Assembly: GCA_019454045.1 (NCBI GenBank)
Contig: SKCR01006513.1
Coordinates: 186,001-250,000, forward strand
DNA: 64,000 bases
Direction of reading: 5' to 3'
From: Zanthoxylum bungeanum
Taxonomy: Eukaryota; Streptophyta; Magnoliopsida; Sapindales; Rutaceae
In this document: positions 13,525 through 25,900 of the stretch, one piece after another
How the letters are laid out: each line of letters begins with the position of its first letter
Numbering within the stretch: the stretch's first letter is position 1
The notes under the pieces: model-generated
Told to the model about the DNA's origin: nothing
Databases searched by the model: none
Seen by the model: the letters and a program-made list of their open reading frames with translations, nothing else
Position numbers and translations under genes: made by a program

Positions 13525-13600
13525 GTGTATATATTATATTATATATATATATGTACACACACATACATACATACACACATACATACATATATGTAAGGAT
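13400..13600. repeat. Compound microsatellite (TA)n/(TG)n/(CA)n
   Basis: Alternating TA and TG runs are followed by ACACAC/ATACATAC runs. The open frame across it (Tyr-Ile repeats) is an artefact of the dinucleotide repeat. Confidence 0.95.
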
Positions 13601-13620
13601 TATTCTATCTATTAAATTTA

Positions 13621-14990
13621 TTCACTGACAACAGTACCAAAAACTTGACACACTCACAAAGTGGTTCTTTTACTCCCATGTATAACAGTGTCGAAGTAAA
13701 TAAAGTAACCCAATAAGACCGGGGTCTATCCCCATGGAATAGATTTAGTAAAATAAAATAACAATTTGAGTGAAAATTAAAAAGGTTGGATTTTTTGAAA
13801 TGATTGGAAAATTTTAAATTAGATTGCAACAATAAAAAAAATATTATGGATTAGAAGATCCACTTTTAATATTAAATTTAGAGATCTCATTTGTTATCTA
13901 TATAAATTGTTATTATTACCTAATTAATCTCTTTCAGGAATTAATTATGCCAAAAATATATAAAACCAGTCATAAAGGCGGTGATAACTTTTGTCTATAA
14001 CAAGTGCAGTTAGGTACTCAATTATGCCCAATAAATAAAATCAGCCATTTAGGCGGTAACAAAGTTTGTCAATAATTAATTCAGAATTAAATTAAATATT
14101 AATAATTAGACTACCATATAGATATTATAATATAAATGAGATTAATCTAAATTTCATATTAAAAGCTTCACCTTTTACCCCAGCCAAAAAAAAAAAAAAT
14201 AATTACTCATAATTTGAATAAAACACACATAATTTTATTACTGAAAGGAAAAAAAATTACAAGAAAGCTTTTAAAAAAAACACACACACACAAGAGTTAG
14301 AAATCTATAAAATTTCAGGGAAAACTATGGAAATCTCACTCATGAAAATGAGGTGCAGAGCACCTTTATTTATAGAGGTGCTCGCACCTCCTGAATTTGC
14401 AATTGCATCCACCAAACATATCATGTTTGGTGGGAGATGATGTAGAAAGATGATGGCAATCCACATCATAATTTATTTTTTATTTTTTTTATTTGACTTA
14501 ACTTATTACATATAACACACTTTGGATCTTTCATCAATTTTGACCTTGAAAACATCAGAATTAGAAAATCTTGTCAACAACAAGTTTGTAGATCTTTGAA
14601 TCTTCTTTCATCTGAAACTGCAATCACTTCAATCCAATATCAAAGTAAAAAGGGTATGGCCAAAACATAAAAATTATGCAAGGCTGAAATTTCTGAATTC
14701 GTACACTGTTAGAAAGCCCTTTCAAATTTTTGTCCTCCAAAATCCAAATGTCATGTCCAATTTTCTAGTTATGCATACAAAGTATTATTTTCACATAAAT
14801 AAGAAATAATAATCACAATAAAATATATAAACATAAATTTAATTATTATTCTAAATTAAATGGATAAATGAAACTACAAGTGTAAAATGATTGATTTTTT
14901 CTTTTAATAAATGTACATTTTTTAATTTTCATCATTCTTCATAAATTCGGAGGTGGCTGAATTGTGTACATATTAGCTAGCCTTATATGA
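13621..14990 (-). repeat. Athila-like gypsy LTR with adjoining primer-site region, reverse orientation
   Basis: On the minus strand the text GTCAAGTTTTTGGTACTGTTGTCAGTG (13621-13646) resembles the TTTTTGGCGCCGTTGCCGGGG junction after Athila-type LTRs. Just inside is a complement of GACCGGGGTCTATCCC, also typical of these LTR ends. The body contains CAGTCATAAAGGCGG and CAGCCATTTAGGCGG, echoed by TTTATGGTCGGTTG units in the LTR at 55498-57291. The far boundary near 14990 is an estimate. Confidence 0.45.
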
Positions 14991-16435
14991 CGAACGTGTC
15001 AGAACTTAAAGATTTCCAATATGAAGTGTACTTGTTGAGCACTTAGATAGCCAATTATTTTTTATAAAAGATAATATTCGATATTATAATTATCAACTAA
15101 AATAATCAAGTGTTATTGGGTAACATTGATTGTTTATTTGACCTAATTGGATTAATTCAAGATTTACACAAGGGCATTGTAGTAATTTCATAATTATCTC
15201 TACCATTTGAGGATATTATGGTAATTATAAGTATGTCATTATAGGTGCATTTGGCTTGATTTAATTGGATAAAATCAAAGTGGAAGACATGTAACTAATC
15301 CTTTAATTAAGCTATGTCTTGATTTAATTGGATTAAATCAAAGTGGTAGACAATGGTGATTAGTTACACCTAATTATACATATTTTTACAAATTAGATTA
15401 AGCCCCCTTAAAAGTTGATTAGAACTTTTATTAATTAAAAAATTGCCTAAATTTTACTATAATAGCAAGCTTAAGGAAGGTTTTAATTAAGCTTGTGAAA
15501 GCTAAGTACAAGCAATTCTTGGAGAAATTAGCCTAAGTCAGAGAGTTAAAAAAAGCTTTGTGAGGTCTCTATAATATTTCATCTAGGAGAAATCAAGATT
15601 GGATCGCTTGCATTGGAATCAATATTGGACCTTGGAGTCAAGCTTGCTAAACCTTGGAAGTTCTCCAACGATTTCAATAAGGAGAAGAAGATTGGATCTT
15701 TGTATCAACCATACTAGTTCATTTTATCTTCTTTTAAGCTATATTTTTCATTGGTGAAATATATAATGATGAATTATGTACTATATGCATAATTATATAG
15801 TTTTAAAGTTGAAATTAGGCTAATAATAAATTGTCTTAGGTTGTTTTGGAAGTAAAACATAATATGCTTATAATTGGGTCAAAATATTTACGTTAGACAT
15901 ACACATAAAATTAGAGTTTGGAACTCTATATTAAAGCTTAGAACTATGACTACCATTCTAGAATCACTTGACAACCTTTGGGTGATTTAGAATAGTTCAT
16001 GAGTCATTTCATTGTTGGATTCTATTTTGGGTTGTATTTTGATTCGAAGAAATATATGTGTGTGTGTGTGTGTGTTTGTTTGTTGCATAATATGTGTTGT
16101 GGTTAGTTTTGAAATTAAAATTATTTTGGGTGAGATTTTACAAGTGGTTTTAGGTTTTAATTTTTTTTAAAAAAAAAAAATTGCCCAGCAAAAGGCCAAG
16201 GCTGCTGCGTTGCAGTGCAGTAACTTGTACTGCAACGTAGCGCATCTTGTTACGCAGTTGCATGCTGCTACTAGTAATATGTGTTGTATGCTGCGTAAAA
16301 AAACTGCTTACACAGCTTAGCCAGGGCAATCGCTTCCAACTTGTCTAGTTTTTATCCCGATTAAATTTTTTCGGACCAGATTTATTTCTAGTTTTCCCCT
16401 AAACACTTGAAAATGAAATATTATAATTCATTAAA
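14990..16435. repeat. AT-rich repeat region; part is a dispersed repeat shared with the right end of the window
   Basis: No gene is visible. Positions ~15680-16060 are clearly homologous to the complement of 63690-64000 (shared GTTGAAATTAGG, ATTGGGTCAAAAT, AATTAGAGTTTGGAACT). At 15240-15360 there is a near-duplicate of a TTGATTTAATTGGAT(T/A)AAATCAAAGTGG unit. The content (GGATCGCTTGCATTGGAATC, then a GT-rich intron-like tract) suggests a long LTR fragment. Confidence 0.5.
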
Positions 16436-16439
16436 TTTT

Positions 16440-17305
16440 AAAAATACACCCATGCTAGATATGCACGGGTTAGACCCACTTTCGCTGCGCATGGCATCTA
16501 TCCGACCCTAGGAGTTCCACATCTGCCCCAACACCATGGTCTTGTTAGGACCATTCAACCTATTATAAAATAGCAAAATTTGGACCATTTCTTCATCGTT
16601 ATGTTGTGGGCACCTCCTGAGTAGATATTTAAAGTGCTCTCATACTTCGTACAATTTCTCAGACTCCAACTATTTAAAGATGTTAATATATTCTTAGTTG
16701 GGCTGATTTAGTGAGTGGAAATAACTTCTGAAGAAATCTTGTGATCATATCCTCCTATGTCATAATGCTCCCAATCGGTATAGATTGCAGCCAACCCTTC
16801 ACTTTGTCCCTGAAATTGAATGAGAATAAGAGCAGCTTGATGGTCTCTTTAGTTACTCCATTCATCTTAATTGCATCTGTCATCTATAGGAACACCATTA
16901 AGTGAATGTTGGGATCCTCTATAAATAAATCCCCAAACTAGTTTGTTACACCATGTTAATGAGTGAAGACTTCAAGTCAAAATTATTGGCATTGATCGGT
17001 TAGTGTGAAATCATAAAATAATTCTCATTAATGACCGTCTTAAAGTGATCTCAGATTGCCATATGATGCTGATTGTTATCTCTTTTCTCAGTCGCCATTG
17101 CCTTCTTTTGCAATCATTCTTTCTTTCTTTCTTTAGTTTCCTCGTTGTCTTTCTATTTTAGGATCAAATAAGAGCGAATCGAGACTTGTAGATCTTCTCA
17201 TTAACTATAGCAAAAAAAAGAAATAAAGAAATAAGGAAGTGATATAAAATAAATAAGAAAAAATTCTAAATTAAATTTAATGTTACTTGGTAATAATATT
17301 AATGT
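16440..17305 (-). pseudogene. Athila-like gypsy gag pseudogene
   Basis: On the minus strand, from ~17100 downward, a frame with scattered stops reads MATEKRDNNQHHMAI, SSLINMV, LEDPNIHLMVFL, MTDAIKMNGVTKETIKLLLF and FRDKVKGWLQSIPIGSI. These follow the order of the Athila gag core (HFELKPSLI..V, EDPNAHL..FLE, VKMNGVS.D.IRLRLFPFSLRDKA..WL). The ORF is too broken to appear as a long open frame. The 5' LTR junction of the same orientation is next to it at 17309-17345, consistent with one truncated element. Confidence 0.7.
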
Positions 17306-18485
17306 GAATAAGATTGAACAATCTCCGACAACGGCGTAAAAAACTTATTGCGAGATTATCGTATCGCAAGTAGGCGGTGTTAAGTTTTAGTAAAGGATGA
17401 ATAAAAAGTGTCAAACCCACAATGATTGAAATCAAATTCACACTAAGTACTATAATTACTTAACTTTATTTAGAAATCAATTTAAATTAAACTAAACTAA
17501 AATTAGAAACTAAAGAACCGAGAAGTCAAAACATTTAATTAAGAAAAACCAGGATAAGAGAAATTTTAGAGTTTGTTTTCACCTAACTATCTCCTATGTA
17601 TTTTTATGTCAATCAATTATTACTCAATTTATTAGTTTATAAGCCAAGAATTTTAAATTATTCTACTCCATCCCCCGAGCGTATATAAAAAATTATTAAT
17701 TACCTACTTTAATATATTCTAGATCCTATTAAAAATTCCGTCTCTCGATTGATAGATTCTAAATATGGAATCATCTAATTTTTGAGTAGCAAACTAGAAG
17801 CTTTTTACACAAGAAAATAAAAATGAACTGATTTTAACTTCATAATAATTAATTGGGAATCAAACACATAAATCAAGTATAGGCTATATCATCCTCTAGA
17901 ATAAGAAAATTAGTTCATGATTAATTAAAAGTACAAAGAAAACTGAGTTAAGAACATATTGAACATCAAAAGAGTTCAAAGAAAGAAATTAGAAGATAAA
18001 ACCAGAATTGAATCTTTCACAATATCATCTTCTTGTCCTATTCTTTCTTCAATTCCCTCATTGAATCTCTCTTAATTATATGTTTAGAGCTCTCTAGTTG
18101 TATCTCTTCCTCCCATCTAGATTTTGGACGCATTATGTATTTATAAGAAGTCATGGAGTATTTCTTCATGTAGAAAATGAATTCCCTAGTCTATAAAATT
18201 CATTTAGGGTTTCGCGACGCTATCTTCTCTGAAAATCTGTTGTGTTTGTTCATGTCTGATTTCGCGAATCCTCTACCAGATGTGTGGTTTTTATGTATTT
18301 TCTTTCCCCGCTTGCTTCCTTTGTATTCTTAAGCTCCAAAAATATGTACATTTGCCCCCAAGATCCATACTCTAATGCTTTCTATCAATAAAACACAAAT
18401 AAATTGCAAAACACATAAAATGGCACAAAACCTAAAAAAATAATAAGCTAAAAATATATGAATAAGTCGATATAAACACACTTCT
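17306..18485 (-). repeat. Primer-site junction and 5' LTR of the Athila-like element
   Basis: The plus strand reads CAATCTCCGACAACGGCGTAAAAAACTTATTGCG at ~17310-17345. This is a mutated complement of the TTTTTGGCGCCGTTGCCGGGG junction downstream of Athila LTRs. The LTR runs right from there on the minus strand, until copia B coding sequence starts at ~18490. The outer LTR end cannot be placed exactly. Confidence 0.55.
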
Positions 18486-18499
18486 TAGCCTGTATCTTT

Positions 18500-19049
18500 T
18501 ATTGAATATTATAAATTGCATGGTATTATTCATGAGAAAAATATACCTTATTCTCTTCATATGAATGGAAATACCGAAAGAAAAATAGAACTTATGATGA
18601 AGTTGTAGTCTTTATTTTACTTAATTCTAGTGCTGCCTCATTTTGGTAGGGAGAAATTTTATTGACTCTTTGTTATATTTTGAGTAAAGTGCCTAAATCA
18701 AATGATGAAGTTTCACCTTATGGAATTTTGAAAAATAAAAAATTTAACTTGTCATATCTTAGAACTTGGGGTTGGCTTTCCTATATTAGAATTCTTGACC
18801 CCAAGAGGATTAAAGTTGCTAGTAGACATATGGGTGTGACTTATTAGTTATGCTGTTAATAATAAAACATATAGATTTTATAATTTGAAAAATCATGTTT
18901 TGATTGAATATATTAATGCTGATTTCTTTAAGAAAATATTTCCTTTTATTTTGAAAAATAGAGGGGGATCATTCTCCAGTAATAATCATGACTGAAGTTA
19001 ATAAACCTGGTAAGGAAATTGAATTTACACCTATGAGGAATAAACTGAT
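18500..19049 (+). pseudogene. Copia B integrase C-terminal fragment
   Basis: Translation shows HGIVHEKN, NGNTERKIE-like text (~18560) and then, from 18662, CYILSKVPKSNDEVSPYGIL and LSYLRTWGWLSYIRILDPKR. The last two correspond to the conserved Y.LN..P.K..K.TPYE.W and YL.VWGC.A.V..P..K blocks of copia integrases. Stops and one frameshift are present. It ends at KLIRI, where the insert begins. Confidence 0.75.
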
Positions 19050-19995
19050 AAGAATTTATCTAGAACAAGCCAAGCAAACCCCTCCACATGTTCTAAACTC
19101 CAAGAACCGTGAATCTTGATTTTTTTTTTTTTTTGTCAGAACTAAATCCTTCCAAGATCAAATCCAACCCTTAAGGAACCTTGTCCTTAAGAATAATTTT
19201 TTTATTTCTTTGGAGAATCTTGAACAGGGATACAACACCACAATACTTGCCACATGTTGATAAGCTTTTGTTCCATAGAACGAAGGAAGAATCCACTCCC
19301 TCAAGATGACACAAGTCACTTTGTTTTGTAAAAAATATGTTCTTAATTAATTATCAATTATAATGAATAATGTCTCTTTAAATAGGTGGCTAACCATTAT
19401 TCTACCCAAATATAATAAAAACATACTAAAATAAACTTAATAACACATAAAATAATTTAAAATTTCGTGCATGGGCTTTCTAATTTAACTAAAGTTCAGC
19501 CCAACACTTAAACATCATATAACCTTAAAAATATGAAACATAAAAGCTGTAGGGATAACTTGTTTATGTAATTTGACCAATAAGGCTTCTAAATTGGACT
19601 TTGATGTAAGCCATAAAGTTATAGATCCATGAGTCCTCTTTGTAATGAAACTTGAATCACTAAAATCGGACATCAGATGAGAATGTTACGTACAACATAT
19701 GAAGATTGTGCAAAACACCCCCACTGCTAATGCACCATTCAAAAATTAAGCCCAAAATCAATCAAGGTAGCCCATGTACGTCCAAACCCATTCCATTCTT
19801 GCCTTAGACATAATAAAGCCTTTATATAAAGTCTCATGCATGGACCAAACTCCAGAACCCAAGGAATCTTTCAAATCCACCAAAAAGTCCTAAATAAACC
19901 AATCTGACCAAGCCATATAATCAGCCACAACTTCAAGTTAACTTGGCCCGAAAAACAGAGCTCATTCTAGATCACATCATAAACAGTCTATAACA
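19050..19995 (-). mobile_element. Probable solo LTR inserted in copia B
   Basis: It interrupts the copia frame between KLIRI and VKDFDPDFY, which join smoothly if it is removed. On the minus strand it starts TGTTATAGAC at 19995. It carries a TATA-like CCTATTTAAAG (~19380) and ends near TTCTAGATAA. A strand-symmetric CTTAAGGAACCTTGTCCTTAAG lies at 19171-19192. I could not find a clean target-site duplication, so its class (gypsy or copia) is open. Confidence 0.5.
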
Positions 19996-20900
19996 GTTAA
20001 AGATTTTGATCCTGATTTTTATGCATACACATTAGAATAAAATCACACCACTCAAAAGAAGCATGTCATCTTTAGATGTAATTTGTGGCAAGAAATAATA
20101 GAAGATTAAATGAGTTCTTTAGAGTCCAATAGAACTTGGCACTTAGTGGATTTATCTCAACGTTGCAAGACCATAAGTTGTAGATGGATATTTATGAAGA
20201 GATTCAAACCAGATGATTCAGTAGATAAATATAAGGTTAGACGTGCTTCCAAGTGGTATAGACAAATAGAGAAAGTAGATTTCTTTAACATCTTTTCACT
20301 AGTAACTAAAATTACCTTTATTCGTGTGCTTATTCTTTTGTTGCGATTCATGATCTTGTTATGTATCAAATGGATGTTAAAACTACTTTTTTTAATAGTG
20401 AAATAAAAGAAAAGATTTATATTGACCAACATGAAAGATTTGTAATACCTGATCAAGAAAATAAAGTTTGTAAACTTGATAAATCTCTATATAATTTAAA
20501 ACATGCACCTAAGTAATGACATAAGAAATTTAATTTTAGCAAATGGATTTAAAGTGAATGAAAGTGATAAGTGTGTATATTATAAATCAGAAAATGAGAT
20601 TTGTTCTATTATATGATTGTATAAAATGATATGCTCATATTTGGTTCTAATATCCATATTGTGAATGATATTAAATTTATGCTTTGTGCTAACTTTGATA
20701 TGAAAGACTTAGGTGAATTTAGTGTAATTTTAGGAATTAAATTTACTAGGTCGAAAAAAGGAATTTCCTAAGATCATTCATATTACATAGAGAAAATCTT
20801 AAGGAATATAATTACTTTGATTGTAGACCTGCATGTACTCCTTATAATCCTAGTGTTAAGTTATTCAAGAACACAGGTGACGACATTAGACCTGCATGTA
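19996..20900 (+). pseudogene. Copia B reverse transcriptase pseudogene
   Basis: After VKDFDPDFYAYTLE the frame at 20110 gives MSSLESNRTWHLVDL, CRWIFMKRFKPDDS and DKYKV. A frameshifted MDVKTTFFN-like block follows near 20370. Later blocks (EQHERFVIP..ENKVCKL, SLYNLKHAPK) are recognisable in other frames at ~20420-20515. The YVDD box region (~20610) is corrupted. It is a dead copy. Confidence 0.75.
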
Positions 20901-20929
20901 CTCCTTATGATCCTTGAAAGATATAGCGT

Positions 20930-21370
20930 TGCTGATTAGAACACATTTTCATATGATTCCAATGCTTCTAATGGATATAATTTTAGCATAGCTAGTGGGG
21001 CTGTCGCTTGGAAATCCAAGAAAAAGACCATTTTATCTTAATCCACTATAGAGTCTGAGGTGATTGCACTGACATCTGCGAGTGAAGAAGCAGTTTCGTT
21101 AAAAAGCTTGCTATTTGATACCTCTTTATGAGAGAGACCGATACCAGCAGTCTTGATCTATTGTGATAGTACAACGACTGTTGTAAAGATTCAGAAATGT
21201 TATTATAACGGTAAGAGACAACAAATACATCGAAACCACAATACATTTATGTCTATATTAGAGCTGTAAGAGTGGATCATGTACGAACTGAGAATAATCT
21301 AGTTGATCATTTAACGAAAGATTTAGCAAGAGAGAAGGTATTCAATATTCAAAAAGAATGAGACTACTAC
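20930..21370 (+). pseudogene. Copia B RNase H pseudogene
   Basis: Recognisable blocks are GAVAWKSKKKTIL (~21000), STIESEVIALTSASEEAV (~21045) and DHLTKDLAREKVF (~21305). They match copia RNase H (SWKSKKQ, STTEAEY.A, DPLTK) with stops between. The strand and order agree with the RT remnant upstream. Confidence 0.75.
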
Positions 21371-21925
21371 CATTAAATAATTAAATTACTTGTGATTGTA
21401 ACCCGACCTAGTGACTGGAGATCCCAAGAAACAGGTTTAGTTGGTAATAACAAGTCTTAAAGTCATGAGTGTAGAATCACATTAATAATCAACGAGTTCC
21501 ATTCTGAGAGCATGATATCCTGAAGCGATGTAAGGATGAGTTCTCATTAACTCTTAATGTGTTCTATATTCTATGTAGAGTGGAGTACCTAGCTACAAAA
21601 GTACTCTTGGTAGACACACCTATGTGAATATAGAAGTGTGAATGCTTCTTTTGATACTCTGAGCAAAAGTTTCTAAAACATTCATTATACTGGGATATAT
21701 GTGCACGATCATAATGCACATGCTTTTTGACTACATCTTGAAAGGTTTATGTGTGCAATATTGTCAGAGATAGAGTTTAAAACTATGAGTTATTCTAGTG
21801 TAATCTGAATCGTCAACACTATGTAAAGGTTTAAGTCGACATACACATTTATTTATGCACGACCTTATGTTATATTATTCGATGAATTTTTTTTTTTTAA
21901 TTTTTTTACAATGCAAGTGGAGGAT
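21371..21925 (+). other. Copia B 3' untranslated region and polypurine tract
   Basis: There is no coding sequence after the RNase H remnant. The stretch ends ATGCAAGTGGAGGAT directly before TGTTGTAAAT, the normal polypurine-to-LTR arrangement of copia elements. Confidence 0.6.
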
Positions 21926-22400
21926 TGTTGTAAATATGAATTTTAAATGATTTTTTAATTTAATTAAAAAGGAGTTACAAATTTGTTAATTAGAATAGCT
22001 TTTAATTGAAGGAATACATTTGCCTATATTATAAAATGAAAACGTGTGTGTGGAGGCTGTTACAGTTGCCTATATTTTATGTGTTTAAATTGTGTGTGGT
22101 GGCTATTACAATTGTGTACTCTTAAGGTTTTCTTTTGCTTTATAACTTTTACGTAAAAAAATAATTTTTAACGATAAAAAATTAATCAGGCAATTAAATT
22201 ATTACAATATTTAAATACATTTCTCCTATATAAGAAGGCTATCTCTCTTATCTCAAGGAGGGTATATACTTTTGGTTTCTCAAGTGCTTTGCTTTTACAA
22301 AAAAAATCTTCCTTTTGTAAACTGGAAAGAAAAGGAAACCAATTAGTATCATTTTTGTAAATTGTTTCAATATAATCACACACAGTTGTGGGCAGAATCA
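21926..22400 (+). repeat. Copia B 3' LTR (right end uncertain)
   Basis: It begins TGTTGTAAATATG after the polypurine tract. A TATA-like CCTATATAAGAAGG lies at ~22228. With no 5' LTR to compare, the right boundary is a guess. It ends before the PERK 3' untranslated region. Confidence 0.5.
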
Positions 22401-22707
22401 TTGCTCAAAGTATGGACTTGAGAAATTGACAAGCTCAAGCGTGCAAGAATGACGAATCCAACCATCATAAATTAAGTGTAGAAAATTTTGCGGAATCGGG
22501 TGGTTTGACGGTAAAATTTCCAAAATAAGTATAATAAGAGAACTTGCACTGAATAACTGAGTTTAGGCTCACGAGCCTAGAGCATATAATCAAGGATGGC
22601 GTTTGTTCCCAGCATAATTCAAAACCCAACTCAATATGAGCATTCTTGTATTATATTACATATAACAAGCACCGGGGACTTTCCAGAAAAAAAATTAGTC
22701 TCAGTTG
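22401..22707 (-). other. Presumed PERK 3' untranslated region
   Basis: There is no ORF between the PERK stop and the copia B LTR. It is AT-rich and would hold the polyadenylation site. I saw no decisive signal. Confidence 0.4.
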
Positions 22708-22994
22708 TTAGGAGCTTCCACTGAAACCTTGACTGTGTTTCCTCATCATTTTCATCTCCCTTTCTCGAGTGTTTTGACCTTCACTGCTTGAGCCTGAAGG
22801 GTTCAAGCCATATTCACTGGCCTCGCTACTGGTTCCGTATCCTGGCTACTTAATGCCATCTTCCTGAAGTCTTCCTTGTATTGCATGTAATAGTAGTCTG
22901 AGCTTTCGTAAGAATGGTAACCACTGCTTTGTCCAGGTCTGATTCCTTCATTAAGGTCAGACACAGATATATCTCCTTCAAAAGTTCGGACTAT
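22708..22994 (-). CDS. PERK-like: PERK exon 8: C-terminal tail with a frameshift
   Basis: It begins [20 protein letters not shown] after ATCAG and reads to a TGA at 22805-22803. One base appears missing at about 22835. In the next frame, the family-typical tail [32 protein letters not shown] continues to a TAA at 22710-22708. As read, the protein loses about 40 normal tail residues. The kinase domain is unaffected. It could be a real allele or an assembly indel. Confidence 0.85.
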
Positions 22995-25900
22995 CTGATA
23001 GTCCACAATAAATTTCGAGTTACAAGTCTGATTAGTTGCAATTGATTAACCAAATTTAAGCTCATTACTTACCTGGCTCATTCTTGGTCGCCGACGTGGT
23101 GAATGGCGCACACAAGCAGCTGCACAAGCGACCATGCGAGTCATCTCATTGTGGTTGTATTCATTCTGCAGTTTTGGATCGACCAGTATGTCTAAATTTC
23201 CACCTTCTATAGCTCCGTTAAGCAAAGGCCTTGCCTGCATATTGCCAACAAATGTTTAGTTCCATGTGATGTGACATCCATGAGTTCGTAGCCAAAACTG
23301 TTTTCCATGAAAGGAAATTATCACTCACCCAATCCACTAAACTTTGTTCCATGGAAGTATTGGTTGAGGGGATAGGTGGATGACCAGTTATCAATTCCAA
23401 AAGCATGACACCAAAGGAGAAAACATCTGATTTCTCTGTGAGTTTCCCAGTTGAAGCATATTCTGGAGCCATGTATCTGCAGGTGCCAAGCATGTAAAAA
23501 CATCAAGAATTAGCTAATTCAAGTCCTGAATAAGTAATAAAGCTCACTCATCAAAACACTTAAATCTATTTTAAATAATGAACCTATAAAATAGATATGA
23601 CCATTAAAAGCAATCATGAGAATTTGGGGTTAAAATCATTAAGCACAGAGAACCAGCTGCACTGAGAGCTAACTTCCAATTTCAACGTAAAATATCATCC
23701 AAAAGTACACACACAAGAGTTAAGTGCATTTGAATTCAAGAGATAATTATTTTTGGGGACAATATTTTGTTGGTGAATTAGATTTTGTCAAAGATATGAT
23801 ATTGTAGTTATCATATATTGCAAATTACTATTATTTCTATATTGATATTGATTGATTTTATATTTATGTTGATAGACTGAGTACATAATATATGAGATAT
23901 TCCCGATATAATTATTTTGTAATGTCTAATTTTGTAATGTCTATATAAAGGCCATCTGTATACTACATTGAAATTAAGAAAAGTTGTATTATTTTCTTCA
24001 GACTCTGCTCTTTTTGTTTCTTACATGGTATCAGACGTCTGAGTTCCGATCTCTGGGTATCTCATATTCTTGTTTCCAAACATATCCCACATTCCTTCTA
24101 GGCACAATTATTCTTGTGTCTAAACAACCCTAGCCACCGCTCTTCAAACCCTAGCCACCACTCTCGAACTCTAGCCGCCACCACCACCTCACGCCACCCA
24201 TTTCCACTGCTCTGGCCATGACTAAAGCCACCAACACAATCCCCATCATCCGGCGATCCTCCATGTACCCACCTCCTTCAACCGCGAGACTTCACCTCTC
24301 TTCGACGTCCTCACAACCGTTTCCATTGTCGATTGACCCGTCCCATGAACTCCTCATAGCTCTATTACCAAAAGTCCCATATTGCCGGCCTCCAATTCCG
24401 CAGGAGACCGCCAGCTAGATGTCATCACCATCGCGCATCCCTAGCTTCAATTCTCCTCCATCGTGGCATGTTTCACAACACGACTACCACTATCATACTC
24501 CCCTTCCTTCTATCGGACTTCATTGTGATTTTGGACTAATTTGTAAGATTTGTAAAAATCTTATTTCAGAACCTCAATGGCTATTTTGAAATTTTCTGTG
24601 GATTTCTTTTACTCTTCCAATTGACAAATATGATGTTATGCAACCCATTCCTATCATCATCCAGGTTCGAACTACCGTCTCTGGGTTCAAGAGATACATA
24701 GTTTTCTCATAGGTCGAAAGTTATGGCGCTATGTTACTAGAAATTTAAAAACCCCTCAACAGCATACTGATGAGCCTGACGATTAATTTGCTAACCGTCT
24801 CGAGGATTGAGATAGTAAGAATCACAAGATCCTAACCTGATTTCGGAATATCTCAATTCCTTTCATTCACCACCATTTTGGTCGATATGAAACTGTTAAA
24901 GAGGTATGAGATCTTCTTACCATGAGGTACACTATATCTGATCTCTCTAGCCAATATCAACTGTGGGAAGAGTTACATAATTTGAAACATGAGTAAGATC
25001 GGTCTATTACTAGTTTTTTGGCTAAAATGGAGTCTGTTTGGGACCAACTCACTCTCTCCAAACCACCGATACATTATGTTGTTGATGCAGCTAAATATAC
25101 TGCATACCGTGATCACATGAGGTTAATCCAATTTCTTATGGCCCTTACTGATGATTTTGAATCTTGTAGAGCCACTTTATTGCATCAATATCCTGTGCCT
25201 ACATTAGAAGCTGTTGTCTCTCGGTTATTGTCTGATGAAACTCGTCTAGGCTTACTTAAGCCATCTTGAGATGATGCTGTGATTTCCGCCGCAGGCAAAT
25301 ATTTCTCAAAAGGTGGAAGCAAAATCTATCGTACCGAGTAACAAATCTAGTCATACTCTGAATGAATGCAGTTTTACTGAATGTCACAAATGAAAGAAAA
25401 ATGGCTATATTGCGTCCCACTATCCCACTAGGGTGGATTGTCGCTACTGCAAGTTGTCTAGCCATCCCATTGAGCAGTGCATCATTCATCCTCCAATACT
25501 TAGTCAGACCTCCAAGACAACAATTTCAGTTACTGTTGCTACCTCTGAGGTCACTGCCTCTCCTGCATCCACTGATAACTTAGAAACACTCCTTAGACAT
25601 ATACTATCAATACCTCACAGTACTTCTACTACATTATCTGCCACTTCAGGTAATTCTCCTTGGTACTTTGATTCTGGTTGTTGCAACCATATGACTTGTC
25701 AATCTCCATTATTTTCCTTCCTCTATCCCACCATGTTTGTCTCTCCGATTTTTACTACAAATTACTCACAAATGTCTGTAAGCCAGTCTGGACAAATATC
25801 TACCTCAGCATTCACATTACCGAATAAATTTCTTATTCTGAAACTTACATTCAATCTTATATATGTTGTTCAACTATGTGATCTTGGGTTAGAACCAATA

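Larger units (their letters stand above)
18490..22400 (+). mobile_element. Decayed Tork-like Ty1-copia element (copia B), 5' truncated
   Basis: Integrase end, RT, RNase H, a polypurine-like AGTGGAGGAT and an LTR start follow one another on the plus strand with many stops. No 5' LTR, gag or protease is seen. An unrelated ~0.95 kb insert sits exactly at the integrase-RT junction (19050-19995). Confidence 0.7.

Noticed and set aside
13350..13628. 92-codon frame rich in Tyr and Ile
   Set aside because: It only translates a TA/TG microsatellite.
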